A stretch of 64,000 bases of DNA, taken from positions 53,157 through 117,156 of the forward strand of contig DJMA01000032.1 in NCBI GenBank assembly GCA_002436415.1, read 5' to 3'. The DNA is from Bdellovibrionaceae bacterium UBA6502. Lineage in GTDB: Bacteria > Bdellovibrionota > Bdellovibrionia > Bdellovibrionales > UBA840. Below, in pieces: positions 1 through 9,039 of this stretch (the first letter of the stretch is position 1; each line of letters opens with the position of its first letter). The notes beneath the pieces are model-generated. The model searched no databases. It had not been told where the DNA came from and saw only the letters and a program-made list of their open reading frames with translations. Position numbers and translations under genes: made by a program.

Positions 1-231
1 TGCTGCCGAAGTGGCAGCGGCAATTGCCATCATACAACAAGGAGTTGATACTGGGCTACAGCAAGCTTCTGATTTTGCTGCAACACCTGAATTAAAAACA
101 GCAGCTCCGGACGCATATAAAGATGCCCCAGCTCCAACCGTTGATATGGCTTGAGCCGCATCTGCCTGCGCTCTTGCTGACAATAATAAGGCTACGAATA
201 AAATCATTGAATTAATTAAAAGCTTTTTCAT
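1..231 (-). CDS. Small exported Cys-rich protein, N-terminal part only
   Basis: The frame is open from an ATG at 231 to the window edge (77 codons), so the C-terminus is missing. An AAGGAT-type ribosome binding site lies a few bases upstream of the ATG. The N-terminus (MKKLLINSMILFVALLLSAR, then AQADA) is a typical Sec signal peptide with probable cleavage after AQA. The mature part is Ala/Ser/Val-rich with paired cysteines (EACCSPVSTPCCMMA), followed by another Ala-rich stretch. I do not recognise the family. The Cys pairs could form disulfides in the periplasm. The real length and function cannot be judged from this fragment. Confidence 0.6.
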   Translation of the reverse strand, partial: MKKLLINSMILFVALLLSARAQADAAQAISTVGAGASLYASGAAVFNSGVAAKSEACCSPVSTPCCMMAIAAATSAA

Positions 232-431
232 CAATATCCTTATCGGAAATTAATTTGTATCACTTTAGGATTTTTGAACTTTTTAGATTTTTATTCGGCA
301 GCAAAAAAGATAATGATTTCAGATGTTTGTAGATGGAAACTAATTTTATGAATAATTTCTTAGAACGCTCCTTTCTCACAAAATATTTTGTAACAAAGAA
401 GTGATGTAAATAATTCTGTTTTCTAAAAATG

Positions 432-3400
432 TTAACCTAGCAAATATTCAAAGTCTTCTCTTGTTAAACCACCAGATTTAGAAAGAGTCGCATCGTCTGG
501 GCTCTCAATGTCGAACAATGAGTTAAAGTAAGAAGACTTTCTCTCCTTAAGCTTTTCAATCTTTTCTTCCACTGATTCTTCCATGATATAGCGATACACT
601 TGAACCGCTTTTTTCTGACCCAATCGGTGAACTCGATCTGTGGCCTGATTTTCAACGGCAGGGTTCCACCAAGGCTCAAGGTGAAATACGTAGCTGGCTT
701 TGGTTAAGTTCAAACCAACACCACCTGTCTTCAAGGTCATAACTAAGACAGCACCCTTTTCATACTCTTCAAAGCCTCGTAGAATTTCTTCTCTCTTGTT
801 TTTTGAAGAACGACCATCCATTGTAAAAACCTTAATGCCTTTGGCTGTTAGGTTTTGAATGATTTTTTCTAAGGAATGAATGAACTGTGTAAAAACAATG
901 GCGCTTTCATCGGCCTCAGTAATGCTCTCTAGAGTATCTGACAACAACTGAATCTTTGGAGGACTTTCTTTATAGTTTACTCCTGGTAAAGCAGAAGGAT
1001 CACTACAAACTTGTCTTAATCGCAATAGAGCCGTTAACATAATCATTTGGCTTTTTGCTTCACCCACTTCTTCGATAGATGCTTTCACTTTTTCGTTCCA
1101 AGAAAGAGCAACATCGCGATAGATCTTTTTTTGTTCATCCGTGAAAGGAATTTTGATAATAGAGATAGTCTTCTCTGGAAGCTCAGTTAAGATTTCTTTT
1201 TTCGTACGCCTTAAAACCAAAGGTCGCGCTTTTAATTTCAAAAAGCGAATGTCTTCACGATCAATATTATAAGGATTAACGTAAACCTTTTTAAAGTCTT
1301 CATATGTGCCTAAACTTCCAGGAACACATAAATCTAGTAAAGAGTAAAACTCTCCCAAATGATTTTCTAGTGGTGTACCGGTCAAACAAAGCTTGAAGTT
1401 AGCATCCAATCTTCGCGCCGCTGTTGTACGCTTGGTAACAATGTTTTTTAAGTTTTGTGCTTCATCGAAAATGTGAATGTTCCAGTTAAACTCTTGGAAA
1501 AAATCTTCGTGCTCAGTAAAGAGTCCATAAGTACTGATTACAATTACATGTTCATTGTTCTTTAATTCATGTTCTATTTGTGGTTTCTCTTTGGAATTAA
1601 AATTAATGAACTTCAAATTTGGAGTAAACTTCTTAGCCTCAGATATCCAGTTGTAAACTAGAGAAGTAGGAACCAAAACCAAAGCTTTTCCCAAATCATC
1701 TTGATCTTGCAGACTATCCAAAAAGGCCAAAGCTTGCAGGGTTTTACCAAGACCCATATCGTCAGCTAAAATTCCACCAAGTCGCAACTCATACAAATCT
1801 TGTAGCCAGCGAAGGCCTTTTTCCTGATAAGGCTTCATTAAATTACCGAGATACTCACCCACTTTAGCTTTTCTATCCGTGTCTTGTAAACGATCAAAGA
1901 ACTGAGTGATTTTTTGCCACTCCTCTCCACCTTTTACATCCACACCGATGCTTCTTAAAGCAAGTAACTCTAAGCTCATACTCTTTTGAATTTCAAAATA
2001 TGGTTTCTCTTTTGTCTTTGTAGATTGCGTGACTTTTTTATTAGAAATTCGATTCCAAAATTTTTCTAGAATCTTCACAGAAGGAAGTTCACTGCTTTTT
2101 AATATATAGTATTTTCCATTATGAGAAATCCACTCACCTTGCGAAAGCCTTCTTGCTGATTCAAAATCAATCTCATTGCCTTTAAGGAAAAATTGAGGAT
2201 GAAGTTCAAACCAATCGATTTTTTGTTTTCCAACCAAGGTAGCATCTTCTTTGGATTTTTCTTCTAGATTAAATTGCCATTCAAAATCGGCTTCATCAAT
2301 AATCGTTACATCAACACCATCAACAAATATATTCCAACCCTTAGCATTTAAACCAAATAACTCTGAAATAATTAGATTTCTTTTTAGTCCTTTTGAATAC
2401 AAGCCATAACGATCTACATTTCCAAGATTACGCTCAGACAAAACCCTTAGTTCCCAAGAGTTTTCTGTATAAAATTTTTCTTCTTCCGTTTTATCAAACT
2501 CAAAAGTACTAAAGTTGGTGCGTGATTTTAGGAAGCAATCACCATTACTAGAAAGTACCGCCGCTCTTAAAAGCTCCATCAAAACCACAAGGTAATTATG
2601 ATTTAACTTCTGATAGACAAACTCTTTACCACCCACAAGAAGGCGTAAATCCTTTTGTTGCATATCGCCGATATAGCCGAACAATTTTTTGAAATTATCT
2701 AAAAGTGTTTTTGAACAAAAAAGCCCAAAGCCATCTGCTTCTGAGCCCTGCTCGCTGGTTGCATAATATTTTTGTAAATTGTTAAAAAGAAAATCAAAAG
2801 CCTCTTCGTCTTCTCTGCTCTCACCGTCAGTGTTTTGGCCATGTAAATAATGAGTTAAAGATTCATAGATAAAATAATAGTAAATCCCTAAGTGCTTAAT
2901 GATTTTGTTATCAATGCTTTTACGCAGACCCTTCGGAGTAAACTGATACTCGAGAGCGTCAAATGCCCCACGAAATCCACGATCCAATCCCACACAGATG
3001 GGTTTGAGCCAACTTGGGAAGTTTAAAATTTCTAAATCTTTCTCTCCATTTTTAAAGCCAAAACTAACGCTTAGCTTTCCTTCTTTAGAAAAATACAATT
3101 TACCAGAATATTCATTTTCTTCGACATTCACCTGTTCATGGGCAAAGCCAACTTGAATTTTATATCTCTCTGCCATTTCTCCACGTATTAAATGAAAAAA
3201 GCTCAAAGCCTTTTCAGGTGACTTTACTTCAAACTCAAGGCTGCTCTCATCAATCAAGGCCTGCTTTTGATCCAAGTCTGTAGTTGGCACTAATTCTTCC
3301 TCGATCAAACGAGTGGCGATGCCATTAAAAAGCCCTGCAATTCGATGAAAAACAAAAAGCTTATCAGCATAGTCTACATAAAAGTTTTTAAAGAAACCAT

Positions 3401-4055
3401 GGTCACCAGGTACTTTGATGTCTATTTTTACTTTTAATCGATCATCATAGGAGTGAAGTTCATTTTCTAGCTTCACAATTCCATTTTCAGTACATTCAAG
3501 TTCATTTTCAAAACGAACAAAACTCATCTTCGCAAGCTCAGGCCTTTGCTCAGTAGAAACATAAAAATCCAAGCGACGGTTTGCTATCATTTTTTGTAAA
3601 TTTTTAAGAATTCTTAAGAATAAATATTCGATTTCTCCAAATTCTAATTTTGCCTTTTGGTGGTCACGAATCCAAAAGTATGGTTCAAACTCAAAATCTT
3701 TTTCGTAAATCCCTTTTCGCAAAGGTAGTAGATCCGGGTGAAGAAATTTTGCTAAGGGATGATAGATGATTTGATTCCAATCCACCACACTGCCATCTTC
3801 AAATACATAGTAAAGACAAATTCCTAAAACTTTTCTTACTTTCTCATAAGAATTTTTTAAGCTCGTGTTTGAGGCTAAGTGAGGAACTAACTCCGAGGAA
3901 CGTACAAAAGAGTTTTGATAGCGATGATCTAAATCATTATAGCTAGCGAGCTTTAAATCGCCCAATTGCTTTTTGATTTCTTGGTGAAAAGTTTCAGTAA
4001 AATTCTCGTCACCTACTTCAACAACAACCGCTTTTAATCGATTTTCAGAACTCAA
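432..4055 (-). CDS. SNF2/RapA-family DEAD-like ATPase (large bacterial SNF2 protein)
   Basis: This is a superfamily 2 ATP-dependent DNA translocase of the SNF2 type, about 1207 residues. The first ~730 residues are a poorly conserved N-terminal region. The helicase core follows: Walker A in GILADDMGLGKT (near residue 765), motif II as DEAQ (FDEAQNLKN, near 860), motif III LTGTPLENHLGEFYSLLD, the linker LRRTKKEILTELPEK, and in the C-terminal lobe motif V/VI (MTLKTGGVGLNLT, ATDRVHRLGQ near 1138). I chose a TTG start at 4055 because GGAGG lies four bases upstream. An in-frame TTG at 4091 has no such site. It stands alone, divergent from etfB. Substrate and partner are unknown; remodelling of nucleoprotein or RNA polymerase complexes is the family expectation. 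Confidence 0.9.
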   Translation of the reverse strand: MSSENRLKAVVVEVGDENFTETFHQEIKKQLGDLKLASYNDLDHRYQNSFVRSSELVPHLASNTSLKNSYEKVRKVLGICLYYVFEDGSVVDWNQIIYHPLAKFLHPDLLPLRKGIYEKDFEFEPYFWIRDHQKAKLEFGEIEYLFLRILKNLQKMIANRRLDFYVSTEQRPELAKMSFVRFENELECTENGIVKLENELHSYDDRLKVKIDIKVPGDHGFFKNFYVDYADKLFVFHRIAGLFNGIATRLIEEELVPTTDLDQKQALIDESSLEFEVKSPEKALSFFHLIRGEMAERYKIQVGFAHEQVNVEENEYSGKLYFSKEGKLSVSFGFKNGEKDLEILNFPSWLKPICVGLDRGFRGAFDALEYQFTPKGLRKSIDNKIIKHLGIYYYFIYESLTHYLHGQNTDGESREDEEAFDFLFNNLQKYYATSEQGSEADGFGLFCSKTLLDNFKKLFGYIGDMQQKDLRLLVGGKEFVYQKLNHNYLVVLMELLRAAVLSSNGDCFLKSRTNFSTFEFDKTEEEKFYTENSWELRVLSERNLGNVDRYGLYSKGLKRNLIISELFGLNAKGWNIFVDGVDVTIIDEADFEWQFNLEEKSKEDATLVGKQKIDWFELHPQFFLKGNEIDFESARRLSQGEWISHNGKYYILKSSELPSVKILEKFWNRISNKKVTQSTKTKEKPYFEIQKSMSLELLALRSIGVDVKGGEEWQKITQFFDRLQDTDRKAKVGEYLGNLMKPYQEKGLRWLQDLYELRLGGILADDMGLGKTLQALAFLDSLQDQDDLGKALVLVPTSLVYNWISEAKKFTPNLKFINFNSKEKPQIEHELKNNEHVIVISTYGLFTEHEDFFQEFNWNIHIFDEAQNLKNIVTKRTTAARRLDANFKLCLTGTPLENHLGEFYSLLDLCVPGSLGTYEDFKKVYVNPYNIDREDIRFLKLKARPLVLRRTKKEILTELPEKTISIIKIPFTDEQKKIYRDVALSWNEKVKASIEEVGEAKSQMIMLTALLRLRQVCSDPSALPGVNYKESPPKIQLLSDTLESITEADESAIVFTQFIHSLEKIIQNLTAKGIKVFTMDGRSSKNKREEILRGFEEYEKGAVLVMTLKTGGVGLNLTKASYVFHLEPWWNPAVENQATDRVHRLGQKKAVQVYRYIMEESVEEKIEKLKERKSSYFNSLFDIESPDDATLSKSGGLTREDFEYLLG

Positions 4056-4513
4056 AATACCTCCGAGTGAGCAAAGCTTGAGTATAACCAATAAAAGTCG
4101 GATGGGCTTTTAAAAAATTGGTTTTAACAACAAAATTTGGCTTTAGTAGAATTAGCCTATACAAAGACAAAAAAATCTGCTATGCTTCGCGACCTTCTCT
4201 TTTCGTTTTCAATTAGATGCTAATTTTATGCGTTTTTTGTTTTTAATTTTTTAAGTCTAAATGCATTGAGTTATTTTGGCCTTATTTTGAGCGAAAATAC
4301 TGTTTTATCCAGGCTTTACAATGGATGAAACTTGTCTTCAAAACTCCATTCATATATTCTGTGCCCGCTTATTTTTAGACAGATGTTTTTTCTTAAGCTT
4401 TTTTTATTAGAAACTTTTGTTTAATAGTTTCTTTACAATTTTAAAGACTTAGAAAAAAGATCGAAACACTTAGAATGAAACAAGTGTTAAACATTTTCAA
4501 TCGGGAGTAAGGG
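4056..4513. other. Divergent intergenic region between the SNF2 gene and etfB
   Basis: About 460 bases without a credible gene. The sequence is very AT-rich, with several T-runs. It must hold the promoters of both divergent genes. I could not pick a -35/-10 pair with confidence on either strand. A purine-rich ribosome binding site (GGGAGTAAGGG) sits directly before the etfB start. Confidence 0.5.
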
Positions 4514-5290
4514 ATGAAAATTCTAGTTTGTGTAAAACAAGTTCCAGACACAACTGCAAAACTTGTAACGAAAGCAGACGGTTCAGGAATCGAAGAACGT
4601 GGTTTTAAGTGGGTGATGAACCCATATGACGAGTTTGCTGTAGAAGAAGCTCTTCAAATTAAAAAAGCAAATGCAGCTGCTAATATTACTGTTGTTACCT
4701 TGGGACCAAAAGCTCGCGTGGTAGACACTTTGAGAACAGCTCTAGCAATGGGTTGCGATGAGGCTGCACTTATCGATGCTCCAGCGGAAGCAGACTCCTA
4801 TCTTACAGCTACCGCCTTAAGTAAGTTTATCGAAAAAGAAGGCGGCTATGATTTAATTTTGACTGGTAAACAAGCGATTGATGGATCACAATCTTGTGTT
4901 ACACAGATGTTAGCTGAAAACCAAGGCTTGGCCCATGCAAATATTGTTTCCAAGTTAGAGCTTGGTAGTGATAAGTCCGTTGTAGAACGTGACCTTTCTG
5001 GTGGAGCAAAAGAGGTTTCTGAGATCCCTGCTAAATCAGTTATTGGCGCAAATAAAGGCTTAAATACACCTCGCTATGCTAGCCTTCCAGGAATTATGAA
5101 AGCGAAAAAGAAACCAGTAAATGAAGTAAGCCTTGGTGACTTAGGTTTATCTGATTCAGACAGTAAAACCAAATTAAGCTCTTACAGAATGCCGGCTGAG
5201 CGCCCGCCGATTAAATTTTTAGACGGTGAAGCAGCTGCTCAAACATCTGAATTGGTTAAACTATTAAGAGAAGAAGCAAAAGTAATCTAA
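4514..5290 (+). CDS. etfB: Electron transfer flavoprotein, beta subunit
   Basis: EtfB forms a heterodimer with EtfA that carries electrons from acyl-CoA and other dehydrogenases to the quinone pool through ETF:quinone oxidoreductase; it binds AMP. The 258-residue length is normal. The N-terminus MKILVCVKQVPDT, the segment GFKWVMNPYDEFAVEEALQI, and the C-terminal PRYASLPGIMKAKKKPV are characteristic of the beta subunit. The gene begins a two-gene operon; etfA starts 15 bases after its stop. A purine-rich site precedes the ATG. Order beta-alpha is the common bacterial arrangement. In this setting it suggests fatty-acid or amino-acid oxidation feeding respiration. Confidence 0.97.
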   Translation: MKILVCVKQVPDTTAKLVTKADGSGIEERGFKWVMNPYDEFAVEEALQIKKANAAANITVVTLGPKARVVDTLRTALAMGCDEAALIDAPAEADSYLTATALSKFIEKEGGYDLILTGKQAIDGSQSCVTQMLAENQGLAHANIVSKLELGSDKSVVERDLSGGAKEVSEIPAKSVIGANKGLNTPRYASLPGIMKAKKKPVNEVSLGDLGLSDSDSKTKLSSYRMPAERPPIKFLDGEAAAQTSELVKLLREEAKVI

Positions 5291-5304
5291 GCTAGGAGAA
5301 AATA

Positions 5305-6267
5305 ATGAGTAAAGTTTTAGTTTTTTGTGAAAGTGCAAATGGAAGTATTAAAAGCTCTAGCTTAGAGTTAATTACTGCTGCAAAGAATTCTGGTCTCGAA
5401 ACTGTGACATGTTTGTTAGGTTCCGATGCTCCTACGCTGGCTGCAAGCTCTGGAAACTATGGTGCCACAAGTTCTGTAGTTTGTAGCGATGCCAGTCTTG
5501 ATGCCTATAATTCGGATGCCTACTTTAATGCGCTAGAAGCGATTATTGAAAAGGTAGCTCCTACAATTGTATTAGCTTCTGGTTCAGCACCTGCTAGAGA
5601 TGTTTTCCCAAAACTGGCAGCAAAATTTGACTCTGGTGTCGCAGCTGATTGTACAAGTATCGAATTTAATGGAGACAATGTAAAACTAAGCAAGCCTTTG
5701 TATTCAGGGAAATGCATCGCTGATCTAGATTTTCAAAACTCAAAAATTCAGTTTGTTTTAATGAGACCAAATCAATTGCCTGTTGGCGAAGCTGATGCTT
5801 CCGCTACAGCAAGCGTTGAGGAAGTAGCTCTTCCAGCAAAAGATTTGCGAGTTTTGATCAAAGAAATCGTACAAGGTGCATCGAAGCGCGTAGATCTTAC
5901 GGAGGCAAATATCATTGTTTCCGGTGGTCGAGGTTTAAAGGAAGCTTCTAATTTCAAATTATTAGAAGATCTTGCTGATGTGATCGGCGCTAGTGTTGGT
6001 GCAAGTCGTGCGGTTGTGGATGCCGGATGGGTAGATCACAGCATGCAGGTCGGTCAAACTGGTAAAACCGTTGCTCCAAGTCTTTACATTGCATGTGGAA
6101 TTTCAGGAGCAATTCAACACCTGGCGGGTATGAGTTCTTCAAAAGTCATCGTAGCTATTAATACAGACAAAGAAGCCCCTATTTTCCAAAAGGCTACTTA
6201 TGGAATCGTTGGTGATGCTTTGGAAGTACTTCCTGTTTTAACAGAAGAGTTCAAAAAGATTCTTTAA
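5305..6267 (+). CDS. etfA: Electron transfer flavoprotein, alpha subunit
   Basis: EtfA is the FAD-binding partner of EtfB. The 320 residues contain the N-terminal alpha/beta domain (starting MSKVLVFCE) and the conserved C-terminal FAD domain. The latter has IVSGGRGLKEASNFKLLEDL, VGASRAVVDAGWV, QVGQTGKTVAPSLYIACGIS and GAIQHLAGM, then an INTDKEAPIFQKATYGIVGD segment typical of the family. GGAG lies 8 bases before the ATG. The gene ends the etf operon and is followed by a strong rho-independent terminator, so the ETF genes form a closed unit. Nothing looks unusual. Confidence 0.97.
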   Translation: MSKVLVFCESANGSIKSSSLELITAAKNSGLETVTCLLGSDAPTLAASSGNYGATSSVVCSDASLDAYNSDAYFNALEAIIEKVAPTIVLASGSAPARDVFPKLAAKFDSGVAADCTSIEFNGDNVKLSKPLYSGKCIADLDFQNSKIQFVLMRPNQLPVGEADASATASVEEVALPAKDLRVLIKEIVQGASKRVDLTEANIIVSGGRGLKEASNFKLLEDLADVIGASVGASRAVVDAGWVDHSMQVGQTGKTVAPSLYIACGISGAIQHLAGMSSSKVIVAINTDKEAPIFQKATYGIVGDALEVLPVLTEEFKKIL

Positions 6268-6292
6268 GCTGTTTAAATTTTTAATAAAAACT

Positions 6293-6330
6293 AAAACCCT
6301 CTAGATCAATCTAGGGGGTTTTTATTTTTT
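6293..6330 (+). terminator. Rho-independent terminator of etfBA
   Basis: A 13-base-pair stem (AAAACCCTCTAGA / TCTAGGGGGTTTT, one G-T wobble) closes on a TCAA loop and is followed by TTTATTTTTT. It starts 26 bases after the etfA stop. Confidence 0.9.
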
Positions 6331-6534
6331 AGTTGGGAAGCCTACAAAAATCATAAGTGAACTACTGTTATTCAAAAGTTTAATTATTTCAGTCATCTAG
6401 CTAGGACATTCTCTCTAGATGATTAAAATCATAAAATATTGTGACAATAGTTTCTTCTCAAAAAATTTTTAAGGACATCTCTGTTTGATCTGTTAAAGTA
6501 TTCTTAAATGATTTCCATACCATGGAGAGTTTTA

Positions 6535-7179
6535 ATGAAACAAAAGTTTTTCGCATTCTTGATTTTTATTTTCTATCGTTGCTTACAAATGACTTGGAAA
6601 ATTCAAATCATTGAGAGTGAGGATTTTAAAAAAGACCTTGAGGAAAAGCAGCCCTACTTAATTTCTCTATGGCACGGAAATGAATTAGCGATCCTTCATA
6701 TTTCTAAAAGATATAAACTATCTGCCCTGGTGTCTCACTCCAAAGATGGACAATTAATGACTAATGTTCTGCAAATGATGGGTGTTAAAATTGCTAGAGG
6801 CTCCTCGAGTCGTGGTGGCGTTGGTGGATTAAAGGCCTTGATTCGTCTAATTAAAAAGGGCTTTGCCACGGTTTATGCTGTTGATGGACCGAAGGGACCT
6901 TACCGAGTTATTAAGCCAGGTTTATTTGAAGCCGCAAAGTTAAGTCGCGCAAAAATATATCCTTCAGGAATTGCTGTATCAAACTATTGGATGTCGAAAA
7001 GGTCGTGGAACAAAGCCATTTTACCAAAGCCATTTTCGAAGATTGTGATGGTAATCGGAAAACCCATGACGGCAGAAGCTGTAAAAGCTGACCCAAGGTC
7101 CACAGACCTTCGATTGGAAATGACCCAATCCATGCACAACGCAGAGCAAGATGCCCTAGCTCGACTTGCCGAGATGTAA
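6535..7179 (+). CDS. Lysophospholipid acyltransferase-like protein (DUF374 family)
   Basis: A 214-residue inner-membrane-associated protein with an N-terminal hydrophobic helix (FFAFLIFIFYRCLQM). It has the conserved blocks of the DUF374/LPLAT-like group: LISLWHGNELAIL, VSHSKDGQLMTNVLQMMGV, RGSSSRGGVGGLKALIRLI, and YAVDGPKGPYRVIKPGLFEAAKLS. In Gram-negatives such proteins are annotated as acyltransferases acting on lipid A or phospholipid precursors; the exact substrate is not known. I chose ATG 6535 over the in-frame ATG at 6508 because GGAGAG lies five bases upstream. It is followed by envelope-foldase genes, which fits a role in envelope assembly. Confidence 0.8.
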   Translation: MKQKFFAFLIFIFYRCLQMTWKIQIIESEDFKKDLEEKQPYLISLWHGNELAILHISKRYKLSALVSHSKDGQLMTNVLQMMGVKIARGSSSRGGVGGLKALIRLIKKGFATVYAVDGPKGPYRVIKPGLFEAAKLSRAKIYPSGIAVSNYWMSKRSWNKAILPKPFSKIVMVIGKPMTAEAVKADPRSTDLRLEMTQSMHNAEQDALARLAEM

Positions 7180-7237
7180 AGCCAATGATAGCCTTTTATT
7201 AAGTATTTTCAATGATATAGATTACCTGGAGGCAAGG

Positions 7238-8053
7238 GTGAATTTCTTAAAAATTAGCGTATTAATTTCTTTGGGTATGGCTGTTAGCGCGACAAGTTTT
7301 GCGAATGTAATTGCAACTGTAGGTAAGGCTCAAATCACTGAAAAAGAGTTTAAGACTCGTTATGCAAAAGTTTTGAAAGAGGCCGTTCATCCACCTACTA
7401 AAGAAGCCTACCTAGAAGATATGATTCGACTAGAGATTGGGCTTCAAGAAGCAGAAAAAAATAATATCAAGAACGATCCTGTTGTTAAAGATCGTTATCG
7501 TCAACTTCTGTACGCAGCTCAAATTGAAAAAGCAATTGGTAAGAGAGTTGAAAAAATTAAAATCACCGAAAAAGATATGAAGAAGCATTACCGTAATTCG
7601 CCTGAATTGCGTACTTCACACATTTTAATTCAAATTCCACCAAATGCGACTGCTTCACAAAAGAAAGAAGCCAGAGATCGAGCAAATAAAATTCTAAAAG
7701 AAGTTCTTACTTCTAAGAAGTCTTTTGCTGAATTGGTAGCTTTGTATTCTGACGATCAATCTACAAAGAGAAACGGCGGAGACATTGGTTGGCAATCACG
7801 CTTAACAATCGTACCTGAGTACTACAACGCCGCCTACGCAATGAAGTCTGGAACTACCAGAAGAAGCTTAGTTGAAACAAAGTTTGGTTATCACATTATT
7901 AAGTTGGTTGATAGAAACCCTTATGAGAAAGCGAATAAACGTCATTTACGCCAAGTGGTTTTTGATGAAAAAAGAAATGAAGTTTTCAATGACTACTTCG
8001 CTAGCCTTAAAAAAAGGTATAAAATACAAATCAACAAAGGGCTGTTAAAATAA
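7238..8053 (+). CDS. Periplasmic peptidyl-prolyl isomerase, PpiC/parvulin type
   Basis: About 271 residues with a signal peptide ending SATSFA, a SurA-like N-terminal chaperone region (EKEFKTRYAKVLKEAV), and one parvulin domain from about residue 120. The parvulin blocks are RTSHILIQIP, FAELVALYSDDQSTKRNGG, DIGWQSR and KFGYHIIKLVDR. Parvulins catalyse prolyl isomerisation and help fold outer-membrane proteins. I chose the GTG at 7238, which has GGAGG six bases upstream; starting there places the hydrophobic signal at the N-terminus, whereas the upstream frame does not. It is the first of three foldases in a row, and the next gene starts two bases after its stop. Confidence 0.88.
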   Translation: MNFLKISVLISLGMAVSATSFANVIATVGKAQITEKEFKTRYAKVLKEAVHPPTKEAYLEDMIRLEIGLQEAEKNNIKNDPVVKDRYRQLLYAAQIEKAIGKRVEKIKITEKDMKKHYRNSPELRTSHILIQIPPNATASQKKEARDRANKILKEVLTSKKSFAELVALYSDDQSTKRNGGDIGWQSRLTIVPEYYNAAYAMKSGTTRRSLVETKFGYHIIKLVDRNPYEKANKRHLRQVVFDEKRNEVFNDYFASLKKRYKIQINKGLLK

Positions 8054-8054
8054 A

Positions 8055-9029
8055 ATGAAAACATCTCAATTTATAAACTGGCCAATGCTTATCATTGGCC
8101 TTTTTTGTGTCTTCCATATTGCTTGTACTGGTAAATCCAATAATTCAAAAGAAACTGTAATCATCCAAATCGAAAGTAGCAAATTTACCTCTGGAGAATT
8201 TGCCAAAGAACTTCTTCATAAAATTAAGTCCTTTGATTTGGTAAGCGGACGTAGCGAAGCTTTTATCAATCAAGCTAAACAAAACGTGGTACATGATTAC
8301 CTTCACGAATACATAGTTAAGAATTGGGCTGCTAAAAACGAAATTGAAATTTCAAAAGATGAACTTGATACCGAATTCCAATTGATCCGATCCCAGTATC
8401 CTGATGACATTAGTTTTAGAGACTCGTTTGCAGACGAAAATTTAGATATGTCTTTTTGGCTCAAAAAACTGCAAATAAAATTACTTGAACAAAAAGTGCA
8501 AAAGAAAATTACCGAAGAAGTTCAAGAACCGACGGAACAAGAGCTTAAAAAATACTATGAAGATAATATCGCGAGATTTAAAGAAGACGCGGCAATTCAA
8601 GTAAGACAAATAGTTACTGAAAACCGTGTCGAGGCGGAACGACTTCGCAAATTGATTCGTAAGGGTAAAGACTTTGAGGATCTAGCGAAGAAGTTTTCAA
8701 TTTCCCCCGACTCTGCTGAAGGTGGAAATACAGGTTGGATCACCAAGGGAACCAACGAAGTTTTTGACAAAGTTTTCGACGATAGAATCCGTTCAACCTC
8801 CTCAATTTTAGAAAGCCCATTTGGTCATCATATTATCCAGGTGACGAAGAGACGCTCAGCGCGTCAAATGAAATTCAGAGAGGTTAAAGACCAAATAATG
8901 AAAGAACTATTTGAGGATAGAAAGCAAGCAACTTATACTTCGTGGATTGATAAGCAAGTAAAGTCGCTTAAAGTTATGATTAACGAAGAGGCCCTTGCTG
9001 CAATTAAATTAGATATTAAAATTCAATAA
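8055..9029 (+). CDS. PpiC-type peptidyl-prolyl isomerase lipoprotein
   Basis: 324 residues. The N-terminus (MLIIGLFCVFHIACTGKSNN) ends in a plausible lipobox (HIAC), so the protein is probably lipid-anchored. A SurA-like helical region is followed by a parvulin domain with VRQIVTENRVEAERLRKLI, FEDLAKKFSISPDSAEGGN, TGWITKG and ESPFGHHIIQVTKRR, then a C-terminal helix. The layout resembles PrsA/PpiD-type anchored chaperones more than soluble SurA. It lies between two other foldases with almost no spacing, which suggests one operon and a joint job in outer-membrane protein biogenesis. Confidence 0.85.
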   Translation: MKTSQFINWPMLIIGLFCVFHIACTGKSNNSKETVIIQIESSKFTSGEFAKELLHKIKSFDLVSGRSEAFINQAKQNVVHDYLHEYIVKNWAAKNEIEISKDELDTEFQLIRSQYPDDISFRDSFADENLDMSFWLKKLQIKLLEQKVQKKITEEVQEPTEQELKKYYEDNIARFKEDAAIQVRQIVTENRVEAERLRKLIRKGKDFEDLAKKFSISPDSAEGGNTGWITKGTNEVFDKVFDDRIRSTSSILESPFGHHIIQVTKRRSARQMKFREVKDQIMKELFEDRKQATYTSWIDKQVKSLKVMINEEALAAIKLDIKIQ

Positions 9030-9039
9030 GGGTTCTATC

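Noticed and set aside
378..391. Perfect 14-base palindrome ACAAAATATTTTGT downstream of the SNF2 gene
   Set aside because: Made almost only of A and T in an AT-rich gap, no T-tract or partner site; likely chance.
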